Notes under the pieces: generated by a model
Told to the model about the DNA's origin: nothing
What the model saw: only the letters and a program-made list of their open reading frames with translations
Databases searched by the model: none
Shown: one piece after another, positions 46,206-55,429 of the stretch
Numbering within the stretch: position 1 is the stretch's first letter
Layout of the letters: each line of letters opens with the position of its first letter
DNA from: a bacterium CG_4_9_14_3_um_filter_65_15
Lineage (GTDB): Bacteria; Krumholzibacteriota; Krumholzibacteriia; LZORAL124-64-63
Assembly: GCA_002790835.1 (NCBI GenBank)
Contig: PFVX01000079.1
Coordinates: 67,130 to 131,129, forward strand
Length of the DNA: 64,000 nucleotides
Direction of reading: 5' to 3'
Program-made: the position numbers and the translations under genes

Positions 46206-47474
46206 ATGGGGAACAGGAATGAGCGAAACCGGGTGGGGATCGGGTCGGGACGTTCGGGCATCTTGCTGGCGGCGGTTCTTCTCGGAGCCGTTTGGGCATT
46301 ACCCCTGCGTGCCGCCCCGCCGTTGCAGGCGCAGGACGGCGTTGCGGAGGGCGAGACGGCCGTCATGGCCGATCTCTACGACATGACCCAAGTGCCGCGC
46401 CGGGCCCGCAAGGTGCTGTTCCGGGCCAATGGGTTTGTCCGGCGGGGCAACCTTGAACGTGCTGTGGCGGTCCTGGACGGTTTCATCGCGGACCATCCCG
46501 ACGAGGATCATCCGTTGCTCGAACTGAGCCTGGCCCAGGATCTGGGTGACCTGGGGCGCCTGGAGGAGGCCATGACCCGCTATCGCCGGGCAGTCTCCCT
46601 GCAGCCGGCCCTGGCCCGGGGCTGGTACGGCCTTGCGGACGCAGCCTACGAGCTCGAACGGTATGCCGAGGCCGGCGAAGCCTTCCTGCAGGGGTTCGCG
46701 GTTGACCCGGAGGAGCCGGCGGAGGTGCTATCCTACGCTGGAACCTCCTATCTGTTGGCTGAGGATTTCCCTCGGGCCCGGCAGGTGTTTTCCCGTCTGA
46801 TCGCCAATTATCCCCAGAGCCAGCAGCTGCGCTGGTACCAGGGACTGGTGGCCGCAACGGTGCGTGCCGGGAAGCCGGAGCAGGCGGCCTCGGCGGTGGA
46901 GGACGTGCAGCTGCTCTACCCCGAGGATCCGGAAATGTGGTATCTGAAATACCAGTGGTGCGTCTCCACGGGGGACTATCGTTCGGCGGCCGTGGCCCTG
47001 AACATCGCGGGATTCCTGCGGCCGCTGCGGGTCGAGGAACAGCGGCAACTGGGTGATCTCTACACCCTGGTCGGGGTTCCCGAACTCGCCGCCAGTCACT
47101 ACCGCGCGGGCTTGGACGACCAAGCGGCAGCCGCGCAGTTCGAGCGCCTGGTGTCCTCGTTGGTGGCGGCACACGAACTGGATGAGGCGTTGGCGACCCT
47201 CGACCAGGCTCTGCGGCGGAACGAAACGCCGACCCTGGTTTCCCTGCTGGGTGATATCCACTATATGCGCCGGGATTTCCGGTCGGCCAAGGTTGCATAC
47301 GAACGGCTGGGAGAGATGGACCCGGACAACGGCAGGGCGTGGCTGATGCGGGGCTATTGCGCCCTGGAACTCGGCGAAAAGGATGACGCCCTGGATCTGC
47401 TGGCCACGGCATCGAGCTATAGGGACCAGTCGGAGATGGCCCAGATGCTCATCCAGCGCGCACTGAAGATGTAG
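46206..47474 (+). CDS. TPR-repeat protein associated with the TonB cluster
   Basis: 422 aa; N-terminal hydrophobic segment, repeated TPR-like units (RYRRAVSLQPALARGWYGLADAAYELERYAEAGEAFLQGF). Confidence 0.85.
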   Translation: MGNRNERNRVGIGSGRSGILLAAVLLGAVWALPLRAAPPLQAQDGVAEGETAVMADLYDMTQVPRRARKVLFRANGFVRRGNLERAVAVLDGFIADHPDEDHPLLELSLAQDLGDLGRLEEAMTRYRRAVSLQPALARGWYGLADAAYELERYAEAGEAFLQGFAVDPEEPAEVLSYAGTSYLLAEDFPRARQVFSRLIANYPQSQQLRWYQGLVAATVRAGKPEQAASAVEDVQLLYPEDPEMWYLKYQWCVSTGDYRSAAVALNIAGFLRPLRVEEQRQLGDLYTLVGVPELAASHYRAGLDDQAAAAQFERLVSSLVAAHELDEALATLDQALRRNETPTLVSLLGDIHYMRRDFRSAKVAYERLGEMDPDNGRAWLMRGYCALELGEKDDALDLLATASSYRDQSEMAQMLIQRALKM

Positions 47475-47480
47475 CCGGAA

Positions 47481-48074
47481 TCAGTCCGCTCCCAGGGCCT
47501 TCATAATCGCGGTGCGCAATTCCTCGTCATCCGGCGCCGTCTTGGGCGCGTACCGGGCGATGACCTTGCCGTCGCGCCCCACCAGGTACTTGGTGAAGTT
47601 CCAGGTGGGCTCTTGCAGACCGCCCGTGGTCAGGAACCGGTAGATCTCGCACTTTGCCTCGCCCTTGACCTTCGCCTTTTCGAACAGCGGAAAGGTCACC
47701 CCGTAGTTCGTGGTGCAGAACTGGCGGATCTCCTCGGCTGTGCCGGGTTCCTGTTGGCGGAAATCGTTGCTGGGGAAGGCGAGGATCACGAATCCTCTGT
47801 CTTTCATTTTCTTGTACAGCGCCTCCAGCCCCTCGTACTGGGGCGTAAAGCCGCACTTGCTGGCCACGTTCACCACCAGGGCCACCTGGCCCCGATAGTC
47901 GGCCAGGTCGGCCGCCTCGCCTCCGAGAGTCGTGACCGGAAAATCCCACAGGCTGCCCGCCGTGGTGGTCTTGGGCTGCTGGGGCCCACCGGCGAAGACG
48001 GCGCGGAAGAAGAACAAGCCCCCGGCTGCGGCGGCCACGATGACGCAAGCGGCGATGATCAGGACAGGTTTCAC
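47481..48074 (-). CDS. Glutathione peroxidase family protein (Cys type)
   Basis: GTG start at VKPVLIIAACV with SD AGGAGG; LVVNVASKCGFTPQYEGLEALY, FPSNDFRQQEPGT, WNFTKYLVGRDGKVIARY. Confidence 0.9.
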   Translation of the reverse strand: MKPVLIIAACVIVAAAAGGLFFFRAVFAGGPQQPKTTTAGSLWDFPVTTLGGEAADLADYRGQVALVVNVASKCGFTPQYEGLEALYKKMKDRGFVILAFPSNDFRQQEPGTAEEIRQFCTTNYGVTFPLFEKAKVKGEAKCEIYRFLTTGGLQEPTWNFTKYLVGRDGKVIARYAPKTAPDDEELRTAIMKALGAD

Positions 48075-48195
48075 GGGGATCCTCCTGTGGGGCAAAACGG
48101 CACATGGGCGCGAGTTTCCCCAGCCTGAGGCAAAAAACTCAGAATCATGCAACCGGAATCGGTTCACACCCAGCTATGAAAACCCATTCTGCTCT

Positions 48196-49347
48196 TTACC
48201 GCAACCAGTGGCCCAGGGCCACCCCCAGGAAGGTCGCCGTGGCGTAGCCCAGGGTGCCGCACAGGATGGCCGGCAAGACCAGGGTGTCCCAGCGACGGGC
48301 AACGGCCATGGCCGCGGCGGTGGTCGGTCCGCCCATGTTGGCGTTGGAGGCGATGACCATTTCCGCCAGATCCAGTCGCAACAACTTGCCGGCCAGCAGC
48401 AGGAACACCAGGTGGATACAGAGGATCAGGGCGGCGAAGAGGAACAACATGGGACCCACCCGCATGACGATGCCCACGTTGGCGCTGGCGCCGATCACCG
48501 CGAAGAAGATCTGCATGAGGAAGGCGCCCATGACCTCGGCGCCGTCCAGTGCCTGCATGCGGCCGGGCAGGGCGGTGGCCAGGGTCACGGTCAGGGCGGT
48601 GATGACGAGGATGCCGCCGCCCTGCCAGCCGGCCACGCGGGCGATGGCGTATCCGGCCCCGCACAGCCCCATGGCCAGGGCGACCGCCAGGGCGCTGCGG
48701 CCCAGTTCCGGAAAGCGGGGCAGGTGCGCCGGGCCGGTTGCTGCGGGGTCGTCGGTCGCCGGTGCTGCGACCGGGGTGCGTTGCCGATACAGCCGGCTCA
48801 GCCAACCGATCCCGGGCAGGGCGAACAGCACCAGGAAGTACAGGGCCATGACCAGGTTGTCCGCCGCCACGCCCGCGCTCAGCAGGTCGCCGCTGTGCAG
48901 ACCCACGGCCTCGGCTGCGGCGGCGTAGTTCATCGAGCCCCCGATGTAGGTGGCCGAGAAGATGCTGGCGAGTTGCCAGCCGGACTCCCCGAGGGGGACC
49001 ACCTTGAAGGCCACGATGGTGCCGATGACGGTGCCCATGGCACCGAGGACGTAGGCGATCAGCGTGGGACCGGCCTCCCGCAGGATCCGCTTGAGGTCCG
49101 CCCGCAGCAGCAACAGGGGGATGGCCAGGGGCACCAGGTAGCCCCAGACCACGTCGTAGGCCGGCACGCCGTCGGCGGGGATCACCCCCAGGTTCGACAG
49201 GGCGAAGGTCGCTCCCATGGTCAGGATGACTCCCGAGAGGCGCCGGCCCCAGGTCGTGCGCTCGCCCAGGAGGCCCAAGGCGGCGGCGGCCAGCAGAATA
49301 GTCCAGATGGCCCAGGTGTCGGTGGGGGAGATCAGGGTCGCGTGCAT
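48196..49347 (-). CDS. DUF819 family integral membrane protein
   Basis: About 384 aa, about 10 TM helices; 'IFSATYIGGSMNYAAAAEAVGL...SNANMGGPTTAAAMAVARRW' typical of DUF819. Confidence 0.82.
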   Translation of the reverse strand: MHATLISPTDTWAIWTILLAAAALGLLGERTTWGRRLSGVILTMGATFALSNLGVIPADGVPAYDVVWGYLVPLAIPLLLLRADLKRILREAGPTLIAYVLGAMGTVIGTIVAFKVVPLGESGWQLASIFSATYIGGSMNYAAAAEAVGLHSGDLLSAGVAADNLVMALYFLVLFALPGIGWLSRLYRQRTPVAAPATDDPAATGPAHLPRFPELGRSALAVALAMGLCGAGYAIARVAGWQGGGILVITALTVTLATALPGRMQALDGAEVMGAFLMQIFFAVIGASANVGIVMRVGPMLFLFAALILCIHLVFLLLAGKLLRLDLAEMVIASNANMGGPTTAAAMAVARRWDTLVLPAILCGTLGYATATFLGVALGHWLR

Positions 49348-49463
49348 GGGGGGCATCCTTTGGCCGGTGGTCCCGTGAAGCGTGGCGGTATCGGCACCCC
49401 AGGCTAGCAAAAGTCGTCGCGATCGCACAGGCCAGAAAGACCCTGGAATTCCCCGGCGGGGTC

Positions 49464-50087
49464 ATGCACAATGGCGTCCTCCTGAAGATGGATCTGAAGC
49501 GCCCCTGCGTCGGAGCAGGGCTGGAGGGAACCATGCGTCGTATTCTTGCCTTCCACCGCCCGGGATGGGCCGCCTGTCTCGTCTGCGCCATCGTGGCCAT
49601 GGCCTTTGGCACGGTCTCACAGGCCCGGGCCCAGTACGCCTCCGCAGGTGACTGGAACCGCACCACCGATACCATGGCCGGAGCCCTCGGGGTCCATTAC
49701 GGCAAGCTCGGCGGTCACGGGCTGTCTTTTCGCTATCCGCTGCACTGGTACCTCTACCTGCAGACCTCCGGGGGCATCTGGCACACGGCCGATCACAAGC
49801 GGCACAATGTCGGCGCCCAGCTCGACTACATCCTGCGCCAGGATCAGCGTCTGCGGTTGTACGTGACCGGGGGCGCGGCCTATTTCTACCACAAGGAGCG
49901 GACCAGCCTGGACGGCGAGGCCGAAAACTGGAACCTGGATGCCGCCTGGAACACCGGCGGCGGGATCGGCGTGGAGTTTCTGCAGGGTGAACGGTGGTCC
50001 CTGCAATTCGAGGCCGATTTCGTCCACGACGGCGGCACGGGGGATACCAAGCTCGTCCCGCAGGTCGGACTGTATTTCTACTGGTAG
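49464..50087 (+). CDS. Outer-membrane beta-barrel protein (PagL/acyloxyacyl hydrolase-like size), function unknown
   Basis: Signal peptide ending ARAQ; strand pattern and C-terminal VPQVGLYFYW. Confidence 0.55.
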   Translation: MHNGVLLKMDLKRPCVGAGLEGTMRRILAFHRPGWAACLVCAIVAMAFGTVSQARAQYASAGDWNRTTDTMAGALGVHYGKLGGHGLSFRYPLHWYLYLQTSGGIWHTADHKRHNVGAQLDYILRQDQRLRLYVTGGAAYFYHKERTSLDGEAENWNLDAAWNTGGGIGVEFLQGERWSLQFEADFVHDGGTGDTKLVPQVGLYFYW

Positions 50088-50162
50088 CATTCCCACTTTC
50101 GGGTCCTCGCCGGGTTCCTTACCTTGTGCCGCAGGTCGTCCAACCGCGGAGCAGAACGCATC

Positions 50163-51434
50163 ATGCTGGAAATCCTTCAGGACATCGTCACTCAGACCTG
50201 GTTGATCACCGCTCAGATGGCTCCCTATCTCCTGCTGGGATTCCTGATGGCGGGTCTGCTGTCGGTCTTCATCTCCCCGGCCTGGCTGGAGCGGCACCTG
50301 GGCGGCCGGGGTCCCGGCCCGGTGATCAAGGCTGCGCTGCTGGGCATCCCTCTGCCCTTGTGTTCGTGCGGCGTGCTGCCGGTGGGCGCTTCGCTGCGTC
50401 AGCACGGCGCCGGACGGTCGGCGACCACCGCCTTTCTGCTTTCGACCCCCCAGACCGGGGTGGATTCCATCCTGGTGACCTGGACCATGCTCGGCCCGTT
50501 CTTCGCGTTATTCCGGCCCCTGGCCGCCTTGGTCACGGGCCTGGCGGGAGGAGGAGCGGTGCAGGTCCTGGCCCCCGACGAGCACCACATGGTGGCGGAC
50601 CGTTCCGTCCCGGACACCCGGCCGACCGGGCTGGGGCCGCGCCTCAAGGCCGCCCTGTCCTATGGCCTGGAAATCCTGCCGGGAGACATCGGGCGAGCCC
50701 TGGTGATCGGCCTGGTCCTGGCGGGCATCCTGGGCGCGGTGGTGCCGGCTTCGTTTCTGGATCACTACCTCGGTGGCGGAGCCCTGGCCGTGCTGGCCAT
50801 GATGATGGTGGGGATTCCCCTGTACGTCTGCGCCACCGGCAGCGTGCCCATCGCCGCCGGTTTCATCCACATGGGGGCGAGCCCCGGCGCAGCCCTGGCC
50901 TTCCTGATCGCCGGCCCCGCGACCAACGTCGCGGCCCTGACGACGGTCGACCGGATCCTTGGTCGCAGGGCCGCCGCCGTTTATCTGCTGACCGCCGCCG
51001 GCAGCGCCTTCGGTTGCGGCATGGCTCTCGATTGGCTCCTGCCCCGCGCGTCCCTGGCGATCCCCTTCCTGGGTGGTGTGCCCCATGCCCACGAAAGCGT
51101 GGGCTGGGGGAGTCAACTCGGGGCGGTGTGCCTGGTGCTGGTGCTGGGATGGAGCTGGCTGCGCCGACGACGCGGGACCGAGTGCTGCGACGGCGCTTGC
51201 GAGGCCTCGAACTCCGCGGTTCAGGAGCACCGCCTGACCATCACCGGCATGCATTGCAGCCATTGCGCCCTGAGCGTCGATCGCGCCCTGAGCGAGATAC
51301 CGGGAGTGGAGTCCTGCGAGGTGGTTCTGGAGGGGGGACTGGCCATCGTGAAGGGCTCGGGCCTGGACGGTGCGTCCCTGGCGGCGGAAGTCCACAAGCT
51401 GGGCTACGAAGCCGTTCCCGTCACCGCCGGCTGA
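50163..51434 (+). CDS. SO_0444-like Cu/Zn efflux permease with C-terminal HMA domain
   Basis: PLPLCSCGVLPVGASLRQHGAGRSATTAFLLSTPQTGVDSI permease motif; C-terminal ITGMHCSHCALSVDRALSEIPGVESCEV. Confidence 0.88.
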   Translation: MLEILQDIVTQTWLITAQMAPYLLLGFLMAGLLSVFISPAWLERHLGGRGPGPVIKAALLGIPLPLCSCGVLPVGASLRQHGAGRSATTAFLLSTPQTGVDSILVTWTMLGPFFALFRPLAALVTGLAGGGAVQVLAPDEHHMVADRSVPDTRPTGLGPRLKAALSYGLEILPGDIGRALVIGLVLAGILGAVVPASFLDHYLGGGALAVLAMMMVGIPLYVCATGSVPIAAGFIHMGASPGAALAFLIAGPATNVAALTTVDRILGRRAAAVYLLTAAGSAFGCGMALDWLLPRASLAIPFLGGVPHAHESVGWGSQLGAVCLVLVLGWSWLRRRRGTECCDGACEASNSAVQEHRLTITGMHCSHCALSVDRALSEIPGVESCEVVLEGGLAIVKGSGLDGASLAAEVHKLGYEAVPVTAG

Positions 51435-52904
51435 TCAGGATTCGTCCTCGGGCATGTTGCCTTCGCCCAGGGGGAGGACCTGCACGGATTTATGCCGGAT
51501 CCGGGCGATGCGGGGCTTGTGGATGGTGGTTCGCACCTTCGTCTTGTATTCCCCCAGCTGGATTCTGGTGCCCGCGTGGACCTCGCGGTAGATCACGACC
51601 TCGGGATGGACCTGTTGCGCGGAGTCCTGACGGGCCCGTTCGAACTGGGCATCCGACTCCTTGATCCCCGCCTCGATCACCTTCACCTTGTGGCGCAGAT
51701 CCTTCACCAGCTGTTCCTGTTGCGGCGTCAGGGAGCCCTTCCCCGCAGGGTGGCGTTGGATGGCCTCCAGGATCCTGTTGCGGACATTTTCCAGATCAGC
51801 TTTGCGGTTGCGGATCTGCTGGAGCCTCGGCTCGAGGGTGGGATCGAATCCGCCCACCAGTTCGGTGTAGCCCGTGCCGTCGGCGCCCGCTTCGGCGACG
51901 AAGATGCCGTTGCGGGCCAGGGTCCTGCCTCCGGCGATGCGGCCTTCGGAGACGTCCACCTTGCCCAGGGCCTCGATGTCGGAGTGGGCGATTTCCCTCA
52001 TGACCAGCACGTTTCCCTCCACCCGCAGCGACGTCTGGTGGATGTAACGCGCCTGCAGGTCTCCCCCGACCCGGATCGCGTACCCCTCCTCCCCGACGAT
52101 GCCCCCGCCGACCTTCAGGGATCCGCCCGCCGTGATGTTGCACGGTTCGAGCATGCCCTTGACCTCCAGGTCGCCCTGGGTCTCGATGGAAGCCCCTTCG
52201 CGGACGTCGCCTTCGATCTGGACGTGACCGTGATGGTGGATGTTGCCGGTTTCCAGGCAGACGTCTCCCCGGATGACCAGGACGTTCTCCACCGATACGG
52301 TGCCGCCTCCGAAGCCCACCTTCCCGTGACAGGAGGCGTATACCCCTTTGCCGCCTTCGACGGGCTTTTCCTGGACGCCCTTGCCCAGGCGGATCTTGGC
52401 GCTGTGGGGTTTGACCACCTTCAGGGCGACGCCGAATACGTCCTGGCCGGGAGTTCCCTCGACGGGACCGAGCACGGTCACCAGCAGCTGGCCGTCGGTC
52501 ACATTGCGGTGGTCGATCCTTTCCCAGAAATCCATGCGGTTGGTTTTGGTGTCGACCTCGAAACCTTTGCAGAAGAAATCCTGGGTCCACTCCAGGCGAC
52601 CGTTCACGGGCTTGATCGACGGGGTGCCGCGGCGCAGGATCAGGTCGGTGGTGTCCTCGCCGGGGCGACAATTGGCCTGCAGGATGGCGGTCAGGGTGCA
52701 GGCATCGAGTGGTGCGGGCAAACCCAGCTCCCGCCAGGCGGCGTCGATCCTCATCAGCGTATCCGGAAGATCGGCCAGAGGATCTTCGGCGTCGAGAACG
52801 ACGCTCAGCCTGTCCTCGGTTACGCGCAATTCGAGCCGGCGCTGGGGCTCAACGACGACGAGGGCGGTCTCTTCGGTGGTGTCGGGTTTCACAGGGGCGG
52901 ACAT
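51435..52904 (-). CDS. FapA family (DUF342) protein
   Basis: 489 aa; 'LRRGTPSIKPVNGRLEW..', repeated 'GNIHHHGHVQIEGDVREGASIETQGDLEVKGML...AGGSLKVGGGIVG' beta-helix pattern. Confidence 0.9.
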   Translation of the reverse strand: MSAPVKPDTTEETALVVVEPQRRLELRVTEDRLSVVLDAEDPLADLPDTLMRIDAAWRELGLPAPLDACTLTAILQANCRPGEDTTDLILRRGTPSIKPVNGRLEWTQDFFCKGFEVDTKTNRMDFWERIDHRNVTDGQLLVTVLGPVEGTPGQDVFGVALKVVKPHSAKIRLGKGVQEKPVEGGKGVYASCHGKVGFGGGTVSVENVLVIRGDVCLETGNIHHHGHVQIEGDVREGASIETQGDLEVKGMLEPCNITAGGSLKVGGGIVGEEGYAIRVGGDLQARYIHQTSLRVEGNVLVMREIAHSDIEALGKVDVSEGRIAGGRTLARNGIFVAEAGADGTGYTELVGGFDPTLEPRLQQIRNRKADLENVRNRILEAIQRHPAGKGSLTPQQEQLVKDLRHKVKVIEAGIKESDAQFERARQDSAQQVHPEVVIYREVHAGTRIQLGEYKTKVRTTIHKPRIARIRHKSVQVLPLGEGNMPEDES

Positions 52905-53000
52905 GGCACGCTCCGGGTCGCAGTCGGGATGGACGGCCCATGGCCGGCCGAAGCTGGTCTTGAGGGATTATCGGCACATTGAACGGAAAATTTAACCCTA

Positions 53001-55256
53001 TCACCGCACCAGGGAGACTCGGATCACCCGCAACCGAGGTCCGATGTCCAGGCGACAACAGTAGACTCCGGTGGCGACGCTGCGGCCTTCATCGTCCCGG
53101 CCCAACCAGCGGCGGCTGTGCTTGCCGGAGGGCAGGGGACCGTTCTGGAGGGTCCGCACACGGCGGCCGCGCAAATCGAAAACAGCCAGCTTGACCGTCC
53201 CGGCTCCCTCGGGAACGGTGAATGCGAATTCGGTGACGGGGTTGAAGGGGTTGGGAGAGCAGGTCAGTTCCAGGGGCGCGGTCCGCGGCACGCCGGAGGG
53301 CTGAACGGCGGAGACCGGCTCGCTTTCCTGTCCCGCCAGGTTGACGACCGTCAACTGGTAGTACCAGTCGCCGGGTTGGGCGTCGTAGTAGTCGTTGCTG
53401 ATGCGAACGGTGAGCAGGGTTCCCGGCTGGATGGGGGTGTCCGGGTCGGGTGAGCGATAGATGGCGAAGTGGGAAAAGTCGCTCAGACCGGTGGGGTCCC
53501 AGGCGAGCTGGTGGCCGCCGCTCAGGTCGGGCAGGGCGCGAAAACCCGACGGCGCGGGCGGCTGCAGGTTGTTCACGGAGTAGCCGCTGTCCACCGGAGA
53601 ATCGTAGAGCTTGCCGGCAGCGGTGCGGGCGCGCACGAAAAAAGCCGTCCAGGCCGCTCCGCCGGACGAGGAATCGGACAGGGTGGGCACCACCACCGAA
53701 TACTGGGTTTCGGCGTCCGCGGGCAGGGACAGCAGGTAATCCCAGTTGCCTGGCGGATAGGCCTTGGCCCCGGTGTAGCGACGATACACCGAGTACTGGG
53801 TCACCGGGTCCGGGGCGCCCAGGGTGTCGTGCACGCTCGCGTTGAAGGCCACGCGAACCTGGCCGCCGGTGTCGCCCGGGATGTCGGTGATGGTCGTGAT
53901 CTCGGCAGCCTGCAGGATGCGTTCGAAGGTGATGGTCAGATCGCGCAGAACCGGTCCGGGATAGGGGCCGGCCTGGACGAGGGTGGCCCGCCAGCGCAGG
54001 TCCGCGCCGGAGGTGGCGAAGGCTACGGGGATCCCGTCGTCGGGGACGGCCGTCCAGGTCGTGCCGCCGTTGTTGGAAAGGTCGAACCGGATCGAATCGG
54101 CGTAATCACTGACCAACCTCACGCTGGTGACATCGTCGCTGGAGGTGTTGATGTCGAGGGACCGGGCGATGTTGCGGGTCGTGTCCAGCCCCTGGGGATC
54201 GGCCAGGAAGGACTTCACCCCTTCGACCCCGTCGCAGAGCCAGGCCACGTCGCCGGCCAGGGCCGTGTGGTAGGCCTCGCCCAGGGTGTCGGAGCGTTCG
54301 AGCAGGATCGGCGCCGCCGGATTGGATACGTCCAGCAGGTACAGGCCTCCGGAACCGGCCGCTACGTAGAGGCTGTCCCCGGTGGCCACGGCGTGGCGGC
54401 ACGTGCCGATGGTCGCGTAACTGCCCAGCTGGAGCGGGTTGGCCGGATCGGAGATGTCGACGATGATCACCCCGGCCGAGCCGGCGGCGAGATAGGCCCG
54501 GTCTCCGGAAACGGTCACGTCCAGCACGGTGCCGGTGGTGTGGAGGCGCGAAAGGAAAACGGGGGTGTCGGGCACGGTCAGATCCAGCATGGTCAGGCCC
54601 GAGTCCCCATCGGCGACGGCCAGCGCGCCGGCGGCCAACGCCACGCCCCGCGCCCAGTTTCCGGTGGCCACGCTCCGCACGAAGGCGGGGTTGTCCGGGG
54701 CGGTGATGTCGACCACCGCCACCCCGAGGTTGGATTGGGCCAGGTAGGCCAGGTTGCCGGACAGATCCACCGAAGTCGCGTACCCCGGCGTATCGACGTC
54801 CCCGCGTGCGGACAGGGCCAGGGGATCGCCGATGTCGATGATCTGCAGTCCGAGGGAACCCACCGCCAGGACGGCCAGGTTGCCGCTCAAGGCGATGTCC
54901 CGTGCCTGGTCGAGGGTGGCCAGGTTGAAGCCGAGGATCGGGGCGGCCGGGTCTGCGATGTCCAGGCTGGTCAGCCCACCGGTCCCGTCGGCCACGAAGA
55001 GGTAGCCGGTCGCGGCGGCGCAGGCGAAGGCGTTGCCGGTGGTGTTGTAGGTGCCGCTGAGGGCGAGCCCGAGGCTGGGCAGCCGCACTTCGCCGGCCAG
55101 AGTGTCCCATTGGGCGGTGGTCAGGGCGGAATCCCGCCAGGCGGTGGAGGAGAAATCCTCGAAGAAGACGGTGGTGGCGGCCTGCAGCCGGACCGCAGGC
55201 AGCAGGGCACACAGCAGGACCGGCAGAATCCAACTTCCTTTTTGCGCGGTAGGCAT
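53001..55256 (-). CDS. Secreted LVIVD-repeat protein with FlgD/T9SS-type C-terminal domain
   Basis: 751 aa; repeats such as 'YLAAGSAGVIIVDISDPANPLQLGSYAT'; C-terminal CSPNPFNPVTEFAFTVPEGAGTVKLAVFDLRGRRVRTLQNG. Confidence 0.85.
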   Translation of the reverse strand: MPTAQKGSWILPVLLCALLPAVRLQAATTVFFEDFSSTAWRDSALTTAQWDTLAGEVRLPSLGLALSGTYNTTGNAFACAAATGYLFVADGTGGLTSLDIADPAAPILGFNLATLDQARDIALSGNLAVLAVGSLGLQIIDIGDPLALSARGDVDTPGYATSVDLSGNLAYLAQSNLGVAVVDITAPDNPAFVRSVATGNWARGVALAAGALAVADGDSGLTMLDLTVPDTPVFLSRLHTTGTVLDVTVSGDRAYLAAGSAGVIIVDISDPANPLQLGSYATIGTCRHAVATGDSLYVAAGSGGLYLLDVSNPAAPILLERSDTLGEAYHTALAGDVAWLCDGVEGVKSFLADPQGLDTTRNIARSLDINTSSDDVTSVRLVSDYADSIRFDLSNNGGTTWTAVPDDGIPVAFATSGADLRWRATLVQAGPYPGPVLRDLTITFERILQAAEITTITDIPGDTGGQVRVAFNASVHDTLGAPDPVTQYSVYRRYTGAKAYPPGNWDYLLSLPADAETQYSVVVPTLSDSSSGGAAWTAFFVRARTAAGKLYDSPVDSGYSVNNLQPPAPSGFRALPDLSGGHQLAWDPTGLSDFSHFAIYRSPDPDTPIQPGTLLTVRISNDYYDAQPGDWYYQLTVVNLAGQESEPVSAVQPSGVPRTAPLELTCSPNPFNPVTEFAFTVPEGAGTVKLAVFDLRGRRVRTLQNGPLPSGKHSRRWLGRDDEGRSVATGVYCCRLDIGPRLRVIRVSLVR

Positions 55257-55429
55257 GACCGGTCCCCTCAGTCGGTTGATGATTGTCAGTATAGCTGCCT
55301 TTACGAGGGGGTCAACCGCTCCGGTCCTTGACGCAGCCCCGCCGACCCGGGTAGATTCACGGGCAGCAGATGACTCGCGGACGGTATGGCGGCATCTCGG
55401 GTCCGCGCCTTTTCCCCCCAGGAGGAATC

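Noticed and set aside
47481-48074. Possible selenocysteine glutathione peroxidase, given the selenium genes nearby
   Set aside because: The catalytic position is Cys (NVASKCGFT, TGC codon), and there is no in-frame TGA.
40362-49385. 15-bp repeat GGTCCCGTGAAGCGT at about 40362 and 49371
   Set aside because: A single shared 15-mer in 64 kb is expected by chance, and the flanks do not match.
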